Assembly (NCBI RefSeq): GCF_000332335.1
Contig: NZ_KB235948.1
Span: 1,499,810 to 1,549,276 of the forward strand
DNA length: 49,467 bases
Direction: 5' to 3'
Source: Kamptonema formosum PCC 10802
GTDB lineage: Bacteria; Cyanobacteriota; Cyanobacteriia; Cyanobacteriales; Oscillatoriaceae
A program made the translations under genes and the position numbers. The notes below the pieces were generated by a model, which was not told the origin of the DNA, did no database searches, and was given only the letters and a program-made list of their open reading frames with translations. Positions 7,784 to 16,784 of the stretch are shown here, one piece after another. Position 1 is the first letter of the stretch; every line of letters starts with the position of its first letter.

Positions 7784-10700
7784 ATGAAATCTCGCTCGTT
7801 GCCCAACTGGTTGCGACGTTCGGCAGTGGTGGTGGCGCTTGCCTGCCTCTATTATGGCGCGGCTAAACTGGGGCAGTCAATGGCCATCCTGCCGGGAAAT
7901 CAGATGCCGGTGTGGCCACCGGCAGGTTTCGGCTTGGCGGCTGTCCTGCTGCTGGGATATGGGGTGTGGCCCGCTCTCGCCCTGGGGGCGTTCCTCGCCG
8001 TCGCGCCGGAAATGTCTGCCACCGGCATTGCGGCTGCCCTCGCCTCCGCAGCAGCGGACACCGTGACTCCCCTGCTGGGTGGCTTCCTGCTGCGCCGGTT
8101 TGCCGGCACCAGCATGCGGCTGGACAGGGCTGGGGATGTTTTCAGATTTGCCGCCTTCGGGGCGCTGCTCAGCCCGGTTGCGGGCGCTGCTGCCGGCGCA
8201 CTGGCTGACTGTCTGAGCGGGCGCGTTCCGTGGGAAGCTTGTGGAACAGTTTGGTTTAGCCGGTGGGCCGCCAGCGCCATTGGCGTTCTCGCCGTGACGC
8301 CGGTGTTCTTGACTTGGAGCGGAGCCCTGAAAAATGCAAAATTAAACCTCAAAAATGGGGGATTTTTAAGTTATCTTGTTTCATTCTTAAGGGAGAATTT
8401 ACAAACAGTTGTCGAAGCGTTATTGTTGCTGGTGCTGCTGCTGATTGTTAGCGAAATCGTATTTTTTGGAATCTATCCGTCGTCTGTGCTGATTCCGTTC
8501 TTCCTGTGGGCGGCGTTTCGTTTCAGTCAGCGGGGCGCAACGCTGTTGAGCGCCATCGTCTCAGGAATTGCCATCTGGAGCACGCTAAGCGGTCATGGCC
8601 CCTTTCTGCGGGAGTCGCAGAGCGAATCCCTCCGGTCACTGCAAGGGTTTCTTGGCGTTATTACCCTGACGGCGCTGGTTTTGGCGGCGGTGGTTGCGGA
8701 GCGCGAGCGGGCTTTGGCTGCAGCGCAACAGGCAAAAGAAGAGTTGGAAAGCCAAGTCGAGCTGCGGACGAGCCAACTCAGACAAGCCAACGAGCTATTG
8801 CGGCGCGAAATGGAAGAGCGTCAGAGTAAAGAGGAGGCGCTGCGAGAATCCAGCCGGCAACTTGTCAGCATTCTGGAAAGCATCACGGATTCATTTATAG
8901 CCGCAGACAATCAGTGGCGGTTTATCTATATTAATCAAAAAGCCGAGCAAAAGATGCGCAAAAGCCGGCAAGAACTGCTCGGCAAGAGTCTGTGGGAAGA
9001 GTTTCCAGAAGCTGCAGGCTCCACTTTTTACAGCGAGTATCACCGAGCCAAAACAGAACAAATTCCTGTCACCATTGAAGAGTATGACGCACCTACAGAC
9101 CGCTGGTTCGAGCAGCGGGTCTTTCCCTCTGGGGATGGACTTTATATCTTCTCCCAAGACATCACCAGTCGCGTGCGGGCGCAGGAGGCTGTGCGCGAGA
9201 GTGAGGAGCGATTCCGCGCCATATTTGAGCGGGCGGCTGCCGGCATTGCAGTGGTGGCGCAGGATGGGGGCTTTATCCGGGTCAACCAGCGGTTTTTCGA
9301 GATGCTGGGTTACAGCGAGGGGGAATTGCTGGCGCTCTCGCTACCTGCGATCACTCACCCGGATGACTTGGAAACCGATCTGCAATACCGTCGCGCGTGT
9401 TTTGCGGGTGAAATTTCCACTTACTCGATGGAAAAGCGCTACATCCGCAAAGATGGCTCCTATATTTGGGGAAATCTCACCGTGTCGGTGGTGCGCGAAG
9501 CAACGGGCGAGCCGAAATATGCTATCGGTATAGTAGAGGATATCACGCACCGCGTACAGGCTGAAGCCGCCCGGCGGGAGAGCGATCACCGGTATCAAAC
9601 TTTGGCAAAAATCTCGCCGGTGGGGATATTCCACACGACTGCCGGTGGCGACTGCTTGTATGTCAATGACCGGTGGTGCGAAATTTCTGGATTCACCCCC
9701 GAACAAGCTCTGGCAGACGGTTGGGGAAGAGCGATACATCCTGATGAGAAAGAGCGCGTCTTCGCTGAATGGTATAAGGCAGCTTCTGCCAGGGAACCTT
9801 TTAAATTAGAGTACCGCTTTTTGCGTCCGGACGGGAAAGAAACCTGGGTTGTCGGTCAGGCGGTGGCAGAGATTGGGGAGGCGGGAGATGTTACCGGCTA
9901 CGTCGGGACAATTACTGACATCAGCGAGCGCAAAGCGCTGGAGCGAGAATTAGCTTGGCGCGAGCAACTGCTGAACTCGTTTATTACCTCAGCGCCCGCC
10001 GGCATCAGCATCATTGACGACCGGCTGCAGTTTGTTCAAATAAACGAAGCTCTCGCCGAAATCAATGGCGTGTCTGTGGCGGAGCATATCGGCAAAACCT
10101 TGGGGGAAGTTTTGCCTGAAATCGCGCCGGAGATCGAACCCATCTATCGCAGCATTTTGACTGGGGGCGAACCGATTCTCAACATCGAGATATCTGGGGA
10201 AACCCCTGGACAGCCGGGGGTATTGCGTCACTGGCTGGCGTCTTATTTTCCCATCCTCAAGGCGGAGGGAAAACCTGGAGCTGTCGGCGTGGTTTTGGTG
10301 GAAATCACCGAGCGAAAGCGGGCAGAAGAGGCATTGCGGGAGAGTGAGGATCGCCTGCGCACGGTGCTGAAAAATATGCCGGTGATGCTGAGCGTTTTTG
10401 ACGATCAGTTTAACCTGATTGTCTGGAACCGGGAAGCTGAGCGAGTCACCGGCTACCGCGCTCGGGATATTGTTTTTAATCCCCAGGCGATGGTACTGCT
10501 GTATCCTGATGCGGCTTATCGCGAGCGCATGACAGCCGAATGGCAAAGTCGCGGCAATGACTATCGGGACTGGGAGTGGGAAATAGTTTCTAAGGATGGC
10601 AGTGTTAAAACAATTGCTTGGTCAAATATTTCCCAGCGCTTCCCGATTCCCGGCTGGGGAAGCTGGGGCATTGGCGTGGACGTTACGGAGCGCAAGCGAG

Positions 10701-11647
10701 CAGAAGAGGCATTGCGGCAATCGGAAGCTCAATTGAGACAGCAGGCCACTCAGCTAGAAAAAGCTCTGCGGAAACTGCAAGAAACCCAAACCCAGCTGAT
10801 TCATACTGAAAAGATGTCCTCTCTCGGACAGCTGGTTGCCGGTGTCGCCCACGAAATCAACAACCCCGTCAATTTCATCTACGGCAATATCACCTACGCG
10901 ACTCAATATATCGAAGACTTGCTTGATCTGGTGCGCCTTTATGAGCAGCACTATCCTGTGCCGGTGCCGGCTATTGCCGAGGCGGCAGAAGCAATCGACC
11001 TCGATTTCTTGGTTGAAGATTTGCCGAAAATCCTGTCTTCCATGAAGGTGGGGGCTGACCGCATCCGCGAGATTGTGCTTTCCCTGCGCACTTTCTCGCG
11101 GCTGGACGAATCGGACATGAAGCCGGTTGACATTCACGCGGGGATTGAAAGCACGCTGCTGATTTTGCAAAATCGCCTCAAAGAAAAACCGGGGCATCCC
11201 GGCATTCAGGTGATCAAAGAGTTCGGGACTCTGCCCGAGGTGGAGTGCTATGCCGGCCAGCTGAACCAAGTTTTTATGAATATCCTGACGAATGCGATTG
11301 ATGCTTTGGAAATGCAGAATCTTAACCCGATCGAGGAGAGTGAGAAAAATGCCGGATACCCCGCACCCGCCAACCGATTGCCGGCCATTCTGATTCGCAC
11401 AGAAGTTATCGAAGGCGAGCGCGTGGCCATCCAAATTTCTGACAGTGGCTCGGGCATGAGTGAGGAGGTGCGCTGGCGCATATTTGACCCCTTTTTCACG
11501 ACCAAGCCGGTGGGTGCCGGCACCGGCTTGGGGCTTGCCATTTCCCACTCTATTGTCGTGGAAAAACACCGGGGTCAGCTGAAGTGCACTTCCGCCCCCG
11601 GTCAGGGAACAGAGTTTACCATCGAGATTCCCATCCGTCAAGTTTGA
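7784..11647 (+). CDS. MASE1-PAS(x5) sensor histidine kinase
   Basis: 1287 residues. An N-terminal MASE1-type membrane sensor (about 10-310, multiple helices, VWPPAGFGLAA near the start) is followed by a linker coiled coil and five PAS domains (about 365-475, 480-595, 605-720, 730-850, 855-975), each ending in the usual D-I-T-x-R/K-x-x-A-E connector. Next is a coiled coil, then the dimerisation helix with phospho-acceptor H1023 in GVAHEINNP, a characteristic LDFLVEDLP...SMK..ADRIRE segment, and an ATPase domain ending DPFFTTKP..GTGLGLAIS. There is no receiver, so the partner is elsewhere. AAAGGAA lies just upstream of ATG 7784. The kinase core is paralogous to those at 18459, 19966 and 48103. 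Ligand unknown. Confidence 0.92.
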   Translation: MKSRSLPNWLRRSAVVVALACLYYGAAKLGQSMAILPGNQMPVWPPAGFGLAAVLLLGYGVWPALALGAFLAVAPEMSATGIAAALASAAADTVTPLLGGFLLRRFAGTSMRLDRAGDVFRFAAFGALLSPVAGAAAGALADCLSGRVPWEACGTVWFSRWAASAIGVLAVTPVFLTWSGALKNAKLNLKNGGFLSYLVSFLRENLQTVVEALLLLVLLLIVSEIVFFGIYPSSVLIPFFLWAAFRFSQRGATLLSAIVSGIAIWSTLSGHGPFLRESQSESLRSLQGFLGVITLTALVLAAVVAERERALAAAQQAKEELESQVELRTSQLRQANELLRREMEERQSKEEALRESSRQLVSILESITDSFIAADNQWRFIYINQKAEQKMRKSRQELLGKSLWEEFPEAAGSTFYSEYHRAKTEQIPVTIEEYDAPTDRWFEQRVFPSGDGLYIFSQDITSRVRAQEAVRESEERFRAIFERAAAGIAVVAQDGGFIRVNQRFFEMLGYSEGELLALSLPAITHPDDLETDLQYRRACFAGEISTYSMEKRYIRKDGSYIWGNLTVSVVREATGEPKYAIGIVEDITHRVQAEAARRESDHRYQTLAKISPVGIFHTTAGGDCLYVNDRWCEISGFTPEQALADGWGRAIHPDEKERVFAEWYKAASAREPFKLEYRFLRPDGKETWVVGQAVAEIGEAGDVTGYVGTITDISERKALERELAWREQLLNSFITSAPAGISIIDDRLQFVQINEALAEINGVSVAEHIGKTLGEVLPEIAPEIEPIYRSILTGGEPILNIEISGETPGQPGVLRHWLASYFPILKAEGKPGAVGVVLVEITERKRAEEALRESEDRLRTVLKNMPVMLSVFDDQFNLIVWNREAERVTGYRARDIVFNPQAMVLLYPDAAYRERMTAEWQSRGNDYRDWEWEIVSKDGSVKTIAWSNISQRFPIPGWGSWGIGVDVTERKRAEEALRQSEAQLRQQATQLEKALRKLQETQTQLIHTEKMSSLGQLVAGVAHEINNPVNFIYGNITYATQYIEDLLDLVRLYEQHYPVPVPAIAEAAEAIDLDFLVEDLPKILSSMKVGADRIREIVLSLRTFSRLDESDMKPVDIHAGIESTLLILQNRLKEKPGHPGIQVIKEFGTLPEVECYAGQLNQVFMNILTNAIDALEMQNLNPIEESEKNAGYPAPANRLPAILIRTEVIEGERVAIQISDSGSGMSEEVRWRIFDPFFTTKPVGAGTGLGLAISHSIVVEKHRGQLKCTSAPGQGTEFTIEIPIRQV

Positions 11648-11665
11648 TGTTAGCAGTGAAAGGGG

Positions 11666-11714
11666 AGAAACCCGGTTTCTTTGAGAAACCGGGTTTCTTA
11701 AAGAAACCCGGTTT
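11666..11714. repeat. Hairpin repeat, copy 5 (three half-units)
   Basis: AGAAACCCGGTTTCTT-T-GAGAAACCGGGTTTCTT plus an extra AAAGAAACCCGGTTT arm. It lies between the convergent kinase and dehydrogenase genes, where it could stop transcription from both sides. Confidence 0.85.
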
Positions 11715-11733
11715 ATTCAGGCACCCCTAAACT

Positions 11734-12429
11734 CTAGATGCTGCCATAAACAGGAACAGCAGCGCCGCGCACGTCTTTGGCAGCTTCGGAGGCTAAGAAA
11801 CAGATGACTTCTGCGAGAGATTCCGGTTTCACCCACTTGCCGGCATTTTCTTCGCCCATCGCTTGCCGGTTGCTGGGAGTGTCAATGGTGCTGGGGAGGA
11901 CGCAATTGGCGGTGATATTGGTGCCTTTAGTTTCGTCTGCGATGGCTTGTGTCAGGGCGACAACTCCCGCTTTAGAGGCGCAGTAAGCCGCCATCTGTCC
12001 CGCCGGCTGCACGGCACCCCGAGATCCCACGGTCACAATGCGTCCGTAGCCAGTTTGCAGCATTTTGGCGAGGCTGTATTTGCAGGTTAAAAAGGTCGTA
12101 TTCAGGTTGAGGTCAAAGAGTCTTTTCCAGTTTTCGTAGCTGTATTCGTGGGTTTTCCCCATATCAAAGCCGCCGGCTAAGTGAATCAGCACGTCCACCC
12201 GTTCCATGTCGCTGACTAGCTTTTCAACTGCAGCTGCATCCGCGAGGTTCGCTGAGACAAACCGAATCCGGGCAATATCTGCCGGTGAGAGTCTAGCTTT
12301 TAGGCGTTCCACATCTCGGGCGCTGACATAGGGAATCGTGACTTCCGCACCTCGGGCGAGAACTGCCGGTGTCACCCCCAAACCGAGTCCGCCGGTGCCG
12401 CCGGTGAGCAATACGCGCTTGCCTTTCAT
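11734..12429 (-). CDS. Short-chain dehydrogenase/reductase (FabG-like)
   Basis: 231 residues. The cofactor loop is TGGTGGLG (9-16), HLAGG stands in place of the usual NNAGG, and the active site is Ser in TVGSRGA with Tyr149-x3-Lys153 in AAYCASKAGV, as in the FabG/3-oxoacyl reductase group. C-terminal CFLASEAAKDVRGAAVPVYG is the usual substrate-loop end. AGGAAG lies about 10 nt before ATG 12429. Its sequence differs clearly from the dehydrogenase at 6661. It is convergent with the MASE1 kinase. Specific reaction unknown. Confidence 0.88.
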   Translation of the reverse strand: MKGKRVLLTGGTGGLGLGVTPAVLARGAEVTIPYVSARDVERLKARLSPADIARIRFVSANLADAAAVEKLVSDMERVDVLIHLAGGFDMGKTHEYSYENWKRLFDLNLNTTFLTCKYSLAKMLQTGYGRIVTVGSRGAVQPAGQMAAYCASKAGVVALTQAIADETKGTNITANCVLPSTIDTPSNRQAMGEENAGKWVKPESLAEVICFLASEAAKDVRGAAVPVYGSI

Positions 12430-12514
12430 TGATTTTGACTTCCTGAAATATCAGGCTTATAATACAGCAATCTGAGCGCAATTGTTCAAGACTTCCAGAT
12501 ATTCTAGACCCCCA

Positions 12515-12562
12515 GACTTCAGTCTGGGGCTACACAAGCAAAGCCCGCCTGCGCGGGCTTCA
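12515..12562. repeat. Interspersed double-hairpin repeat (CAGACTTCAGTCTG + AGCCCGCCTGCGCGGGCT)
   Basis: Two adjacent hairpins joined by GGGCTACACAAGCAA. The same unit in reverse orientation is found inside the methyltransferase gene (14656-14707) and, in diverged form, at 119-192. The surrounding 12430-12728 spacer holds this and hairpin copy 6, and otherwise nothing recognised. Confidence 0.75.
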
Positions 12563-12679
12563 GATAGAGCTGGAAAAGAGTTGACAAAATGAAAGTTTTA
12601 TGGGAAGAACTTCTGCTGAGGTGCGGTGTTCGCGCTCAGCGCTGATTTATAAAGTAATTGTTAAGCCTGCCAGGGGGCC

Positions 12680-12712
12680 AGAAACCGGGTTTCTTCAAGA
12701 AACCCGGTTTCT
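12680..12712. repeat. 33-bp hairpin repeat, copy 6
   Basis: AGAAACCGGGTTTCTT-C-AAGAAACCCGGTTTCT: perfect inverted repeat with the two half-sites in the opposite order to copies 2 and 8. It is 16 bp downstream of a leftward gene stop. Confidence 0.85.
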
Positions 12713-12728
12713 AGTGAGCTAAGAAGTC

Positions 12729-12980
12729 CTAGTCTGCTGGCGGGGAATCCTGCAGGGATTGCCGGTAATATTCCTGCATGAGTTTTGGCCAGATTAATAA
12801 GAAGAAGCCCATCCACGCCAGCACCGGCACGGCGACAATAGCGGTTATCCAGACAGTTTTCAGCAGCAACCAGCTGCCGCTAATCAGGGTGACACCTGTC
12901 AGGAGAATTGACCAGGGCTGGCACCACCAAGGTTTGTAATCCCAAGGGCTAAAAGGCTTTTCGTCAGAGAGCTGTTTCAT
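12729..12980 (-). CDS. DUF6737-like small membrane protein
   Basis: 83 residues. It opens with a soluble stretch containing FSPWDYKPWWCQPWSI, then has two hydrophobic helices (about 25-42 and 47-68) and a short charged tail. The Trp-rich WDYKPWWCQPW motif is what I associate with the cyanobacterial DUF6737 family; function unknown. A weak GGAG lies 16 nt upstream of ATG 12980. It is divergent from the Uma2 gene, 148 bp away. Confidence 0.7.
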   Translation of the reverse strand: MKQLSDEKPFSPWDYKPWWCQPWSILLTGVTLISGSWLLLKTVWITAIVAVPVLAWMGFFLLIWPKLMQEYYRQSLQDSPPAD

Positions 12981-13128
12981 GGGAAATGTTGCGAGACTCC
13001 TTTAACAAGTTTTAGCGGAAAAGAGAGGTGCCGGTGTGAAGCCCTGCCAAACTCTCTTAAAGCCGGTGCTGATCGCAAGAGAAATATTGTATCATTATAG
13101 AAATGCCACACAGAGCCGGAGATTGACC

Positions 13129-13992
13129 GTGAATATCCCAACTCCTCTGCCTCTCCAATCCGCGCCTCCGCTTCCGCCCGAGCAAACCTTGCCCACAATG
13201 TACGACTTACCTAGCGAAAACCCGGAGGAACCTGGATTGCCTGACACCTTTCACGCTGACCAGCCGCAACTGCTGGACTCAACTTTTCAGCCTCGAAACT
13301 GGGATTTGGATCAAATATTCTCGGCTATGGATCTAAATCTCTACTATGACGCCCGCCATCCCAATTGGTACAAACGTCCAGATTGGTTTGCCGTCGCTGG
13401 CGTGCCGAGGCTGTATGAAGGGCGCGATATGCGTTTGAGCTATGTGATATGGTATGAGCAAATCAGCCCGTTTGTAGTGGTGGAGTTACTGTCTCCTGGG
13501 ACAGAAGATGAAGATTTGGGTCGGACTGCTCAGCAACCGGGGGAGCCGCCGACAAAGTGGCAAGTTTACGAACAGATTCTGCGCGTTCCTTACTACATAG
13601 TTTTCAGCCGCTATACCGATCGGGTGCGGGCTTTTCGCCTCACCGGCGGACACTACGAACCTGTAGAACTAACTGAAGGACGTTTGCCGGTGCCAGAGCT
13701 GGGGCTAAGTTTAGGTTTGTGGGAAGGCAGCTATAAAAATATCAACCGGCTGTGGTTGCGGTGGTTCACTCTCGAAGGAGAATTGATTCCAACTCCCAGC
13801 GAGCGAGCATCCGTTGCCGAACAGCAAGCAGCCGTTGCACAGCAGCGAGCCACTGCAGCCGAACAGCAAGCCACCGAAGCACAGCAGCGAGCCACTGCAG
13901 CCGAACAGCAAGTTGCCGAAGCACAGCAGCGAGCTGAACGACTCGCGGCGAAACTGCGGGAATTGGGCATCGATCCAGAGCAGTTGGCTTGA
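13129..13992 (+). CDS. Uma2 family (DUF820) PD-(D/E)XK nuclease-like protein
   Basis: 287 residues from GTG 13129 (GGAG 7 nt upstream); ATG 13198 at MYDLPSENPEEPG is a plausible shorter start. The core has the family pattern: DLNLYYDARHPNWYKRPDWF (Asp of the nuclease site), then VVELLSPGTEDEDLG (acidic residue and following loop), then KWQVYEQIL. Uma2 proteins are very numerous in cyanobacteria; their biological role is not established. The last 60 residues are an Ala/Gln coiled coil built of imperfect AEQQAxxAQQRAT heptad-like repeats encoded by a tandem DNA repeat, ending in the common ELGIDPEQL tail. It is convergent with a C5 methyltransferase 96 bp away. Confidence 0.85.
   Translation: MNIPTPLPLQSAPPLPPEQTLPTMYDLPSENPEEPGLPDTFHADQPQLLDSTFQPRNWDLDQIFSAMDLNLYYDARHPNWYKRPDWFAVAGVPRLYEGRDMRLSYVIWYEQISPFVVVELLSPGTEDEDLGRTAQQPGEPPTKWQVYEQILRVPYYIVFSRYTDRVRAFRLTGGHYEPVELTEGRLPVPELGLSLGLWEGSYKNINRLWLRWFTLEGELIPTPSERASVAEQQAAVAQQRATAAEQQATEAQQRATAAEQQVAEAQQRAERLAAKLRELGIDPEQLA
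13800..13945 (+). repeat. Tandem coding repeat (AEQQAxxAQQRAT)
   Basis: About four imperfect units of roughly 39 bp (CGAACAGCAAGCC...CAGCAGCGAGCC) encode the coiled-coil tail of the Uma2 protein. Length variation among strains is likely (inference). Confidence 0.7.
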
Positions 13993-14088
13993 GACAGATC
14001 GAGGAGTTGCGTGCCGGTGTGAAGCCATCCCACCGGCACCCCCACCCTTTCCGAAAAACTCCCACAGCATCCTCCAACCGCAGTACCT

Positions 14089-16161
14089 CTACAAAGCGCG
14101 AATACCTCTCCCCGCTTCCAAATTCTTCCGCAGCTGCACACTTCTCGGCGTCAGCGTCGGAAACCCATAAGGAATTAAATACTCTCCTTTCCTAATCTGC
14201 GAATTCGTATTGTGATTTCTAACCTCATACCCCATACCGCGCAAAACTTGCAAGCAATAAAACACATCCTCAGCATTAACTCCCCACAGCACTGCCAAAT
14301 CTGGAACCGGCAATTGGGTAGCCACCCCTATCCCACTCACCACCCGTTGAACCACACGCCAGAAAGGCTCAATCCTTAATTGCGGATGAAAACTCATCAC
14401 CCCCTTGATGCGCGGAGTGTACTGGTAATAACCGGCAAGCTGAACCAAATCCGCCTTACCCGTCACCTCAACCAGTTTTTCCTCAAACGCCTTCCACAGT
14501 GCCGTAAACACCGACTTCTCTAAATCCTTAGCGCACAGCTTGACCTTTCTTGTCCCCAACCCCCAATCCTCACGCCCCAAAGATGGGGACACCTCAATCG
14601 CATATTGATTCTCGTCGGGCCATGTTTCATCCCCAATTTGGCAAATCACTTCCTCAAAAGCCCGCGCAGGCGGGCTTTGTTTGTATAGCCGCGACTTCAG
14701 TCGCCCGGCACCGGCACTGGCGACTATCTCCCAGCACTCCTCATTGATATCGTACCTCAAATTCACCCTCACGCTGTTAGGAACTTCTCTCTCACTCCAG
14801 CCAAAATCCGGCAAGGACAAAAAACGCACCGCTTCCCCCCGGAACACACCCCCTGCCGGTGACGCCTTACCGCCGGCGAGTGCGATTGCCTCTCTAGCCT
14901 TTTCAGCGTATCTTTCCGTCAGCTGGCGCTTGCGCTGCCTAAATCCTAGCTCCTTTTCCGGCGGCAAGTAATGCATCGGAAACGGTAACTTAACTCCCAT
15001 CACTCCATCCAAAATACTCAGCGCCAAAATCCTCCCCAGCTGCGGCGGCACAGAATTCCCAATCTGTTCCACACACACGGCTCCATTCCCCACAATCTCA
15101 TACTCATCAGGAAACGTTTGCAACCGCTTCAGTTCCGCAATTGTGAAGCGCCGGTTTTCCCAGCTAAAAGGGCCGGTGTACTGTCCCCCCTGCGCCTTAA
15201 TCGTCCGCACCGGCATCTCAGGGTCAGCCTTATAAAGAAAGTCCGAAAACTTCGACCGCCAGCTAAACACCGGCTGCGGGTGCCCCATTTCCTCCGTATA
15301 AAAGCTATAATTCAACCCCGGAGGAATATTTTCCAGCAGATGCCCGTAGCGCCCTTTAATCCCCGCCTCAGCGCCAGACGTATCAGCACCGGCAACCGCC
15401 TCCAGAGCTGTATAAAAAGGCTCCTTCCCCGGAGAATCTGGCCCGTGAGTCGGACAGGGAAACAAATAATTCCCTTCCTTCAGCCCAACAATAAACAAAC
15501 GCTCCCGATGCTGCGGCACACCATAATCAGCCGCATCCAGTATGCGATAAAAAATCCTGTAACCGGCATCCCGAAAAGCCTTCTGGATTTGCCGCCAAGC
15601 CTCCCCTTTCTGAGCGCCAATTATACCAGAAACATTCTCAAACAGAAACCCTTTTGGCTGCAGCGCCTTCAGCAAGCGGACATACTCCTGAAACAGCGTT
15701 CCCCTGGCATCGCTCGTTCCCGCCACCCCAGCCGCCCTGCGCCCAGCCGCCGAAAACGTTTGACAGGGCGGTCCTCCAATGATAAAATCAATCTTCAGCT
15801 GAGAATCAGGGACAAACTTCCTGATATCAGCGCAGGTGGGGTGAGCATTTTCCAGCCATTTCCCCGGCTGCGAATTTCTTTCCAGCGTTCGCACATACTT
15901 AGCTTCAAGCTCCACCATCTGAACAATCTCGAAACCGGCATCATGGAAACCAATATCCAGCCCGCCACCGCCGGCAAACAAGCTGAGAGTCTTAATCGGA
16001 GAATGGCCATGTTCCGCGAACCACCGGCGCAGAGATTGGCCAAACCTGTCGGGCCAACCCGCGCCCCGACTCACCCCAAGTGATGCTAGCATATCCTCAA
16101 ACCAGACAGCATTAGCCGGCTCCCGACTGGGCAAATTTAAATCCAAGGACACTTCCTTCAT
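14089..16161 (-). CDS. DNA (cytosine-5) methyltransferase with C-terminal extension
   Basis: 690 residues. C5-methyltransferase motifs appear in order: I LSLFAGGGGLDIGF (58-71), IV GGPPCQTFSAAG with catalytic C132, VI ENV (174-176), VIII QHRERLFIVG (216-225), IX-X ending in QIGNSVPP (365-372). The catalytic domain therefore ends near residue 385, and about 300 more residues follow that I cannot assign; the last 100 look helical, perhaps winged-helix-like. Residues about 485-502 are encoded by an interspersed hairpin repeat inserted in frame. No dedicated restriction enzyme is adjacent, although the convergent Uma2 protein has a nuclease fold. Target sequence unknown. The gene could be an orphan methylase or half of a restriction-modification pair. 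Confidence 0.92.
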   Translation of the reverse strand: MKEVSLDLNLPSREPANAVWFEDMLASLGVSRGAGWPDRFGQSLRRWFAEHGHSPIKTLSLFAGGGGLDIGFHDAGFEIVQMVELEAKYVRTLERNSQPGKWLENAHPTCADIRKFVPDSQLKIDFIIGGPPCQTFSAAGRRAAGVAGTSDARGTLFQEYVRLLKALQPKGFLFENVSGIIGAQKGEAWRQIQKAFRDAGYRIFYRILDAADYGVPQHRERLFIVGLKEGNYLFPCPTHGPDSPGKEPFYTALEAVAGADTSGAEAGIKGRYGHLLENIPPGLNYSFYTEEMGHPQPVFSWRSKFSDFLYKADPEMPVRTIKAQGGQYTGPFSWENRRFTIAELKRLQTFPDEYEIVGNGAVCVEQIGNSVPPQLGRILALSILDGVMGVKLPFPMHYLPPEKELGFRQRKRQLTERYAEKAREAIALAGGKASPAGGVFRGEAVRFLSLPDFGWSEREVPNSVRVNLRYDINEECWEIVASAGAGRLKSRLYKQSPPARAFEEVICQIGDETWPDENQYAIEVSPSLGREDWGLGTRKVKLCAKDLEKSVFTALWKAFEEKLVEVTGKADLVQLAGYYQYTPRIKGVMSFHPQLRIEPFWRVVQRVVSGIGVATQLPVPDLAVLWGVNAEDVFYCLQVLRGMGYEVRNHNTNSQIRKGEYLIPYGFPTLTPRSVQLRKNLEAGRGIRAL
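14656..14707. repeat. Hairpin repeat embedded in the methyltransferase gene
   Basis: AAAGCCCGCGCAGGCGGGCT, then a TTGTATAGCCGCG linker, then GACTTCAGTC: the reverse complement of the unit at 12515-12562. It is read as residues about 485-502 (GRLKSRLYKQSPPARAF) without breaking the frame. Confidence 0.8.
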
Positions 16162-16216
16162 CAGAACATCTAAACCTAACAGTCGCTATTTCACTATCGC
16201 ACAAAAGCGCGTCACA

Positions 16217-16340
16217 CACTAGAAGAATGATTGAGACTTTTTCCCCGAACTCCACAATCCTTTCTTGCTCCCCCTCCCCGTACACGGGGAGGGGGTTGGG
16301 GGGTGGGGTTCTTCATCCGGCTTTTGGGCGCGACGCCCAC
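16217..16340. repeat. ~120-bp interspersed element, copy A
   Basis: Begins AGAAGAATGATTGAGACTTTTT, centres on the hairpin CTCCCCCTCCCCG/CGGGGAGGGGGTTGGGG, and ends near GGCGCGACGCCC. Copy B lies at 45055-45171 in the same orientation, and a shorter inverted copy lies at 1-60. Confidence 0.7.
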
Positions 16341-16417
16341 AAAATTGCTTCTTCCTTGGCGTCTTGGCGTCTTGGCAGTTTAAATTAAAGTTAAGAACAC
16401 CCACCCCAACCCACACC

Positions 16418-16780
16418 ATGCAAATCACCCAATACCTCCACACCGCCGTACTCGTTTCCGACCTGGATCGAGCCGAGCAATTTTACGGCAAAATCCTGGG
16501 ACTCTCCAAAGTAGACCGCACCCTCAAATACCCCGGAGCCTGGTATCAAATCGGAGACGCTCAGATACACCTCATTCAAGACACCGGCTTTCGAGCCGAA
16601 ATGCAGAATCCCGAAAAATGGGGGCGCAACCGGCACGTCGCCTTCGGCGTTGCCAACCTAGAAGAAGTCAGAGAGCAGCTGCTCGCTCACGGGTGCCAAG
16701 TGCAGATGAGCGCCTCCGGTCGAGCCGCCATTTTCACCCACGATCCAGACGGCAATATTCTAGAGTTCAGCCAGATGTGA
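16418..16780 (+). CDS. VOC (glyoxalase/bleomycin resistance) family protein
   Basis: 120 residues forming one VOC domain of paired beta-alpha-beta-beta-beta modules. It opens with YLHTAVLVSDLDRAEQFYGKIL, where His7 is the usual first metal ligand, continues with HVAFGV, and ends HDPDGNILEFSQM, whose Glu is the usual last ligand. Metal-dependent lyase, isomerase or dioxygenase activity is typical, but the small size does not define a substrate. ATG 16418 starts exactly at the domain; the in-frame extension upstream runs into a repeat element. No clear ribosome binding site is visible. Confidence 0.88.
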   Translation: MQITQYLHTAVLVSDLDRAEQFYGKILGLSKVDRTLKYPGAWYQIGDAQIHLIQDTGFRAEMQNPEKWGRNRHVAFGVANLEEVREQLLAHGCQVQMSASGRAAIFTHDPDGNILEFSQM

Positions 16781-16784
16781 GCGG

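Noticed and set aside
10754-11641. 295-codon frame opposite the MASE1 kinase
   Set aside because: Antisense shadow of a well-supported kinase domain; same pattern opposite the kinases at 19966 and 48103.
15118-16083. 321-codon rightward frame opposite the methyltransferase
   Set aside because: The leftward strand carries all methyltransferase motifs; the shadow has none.
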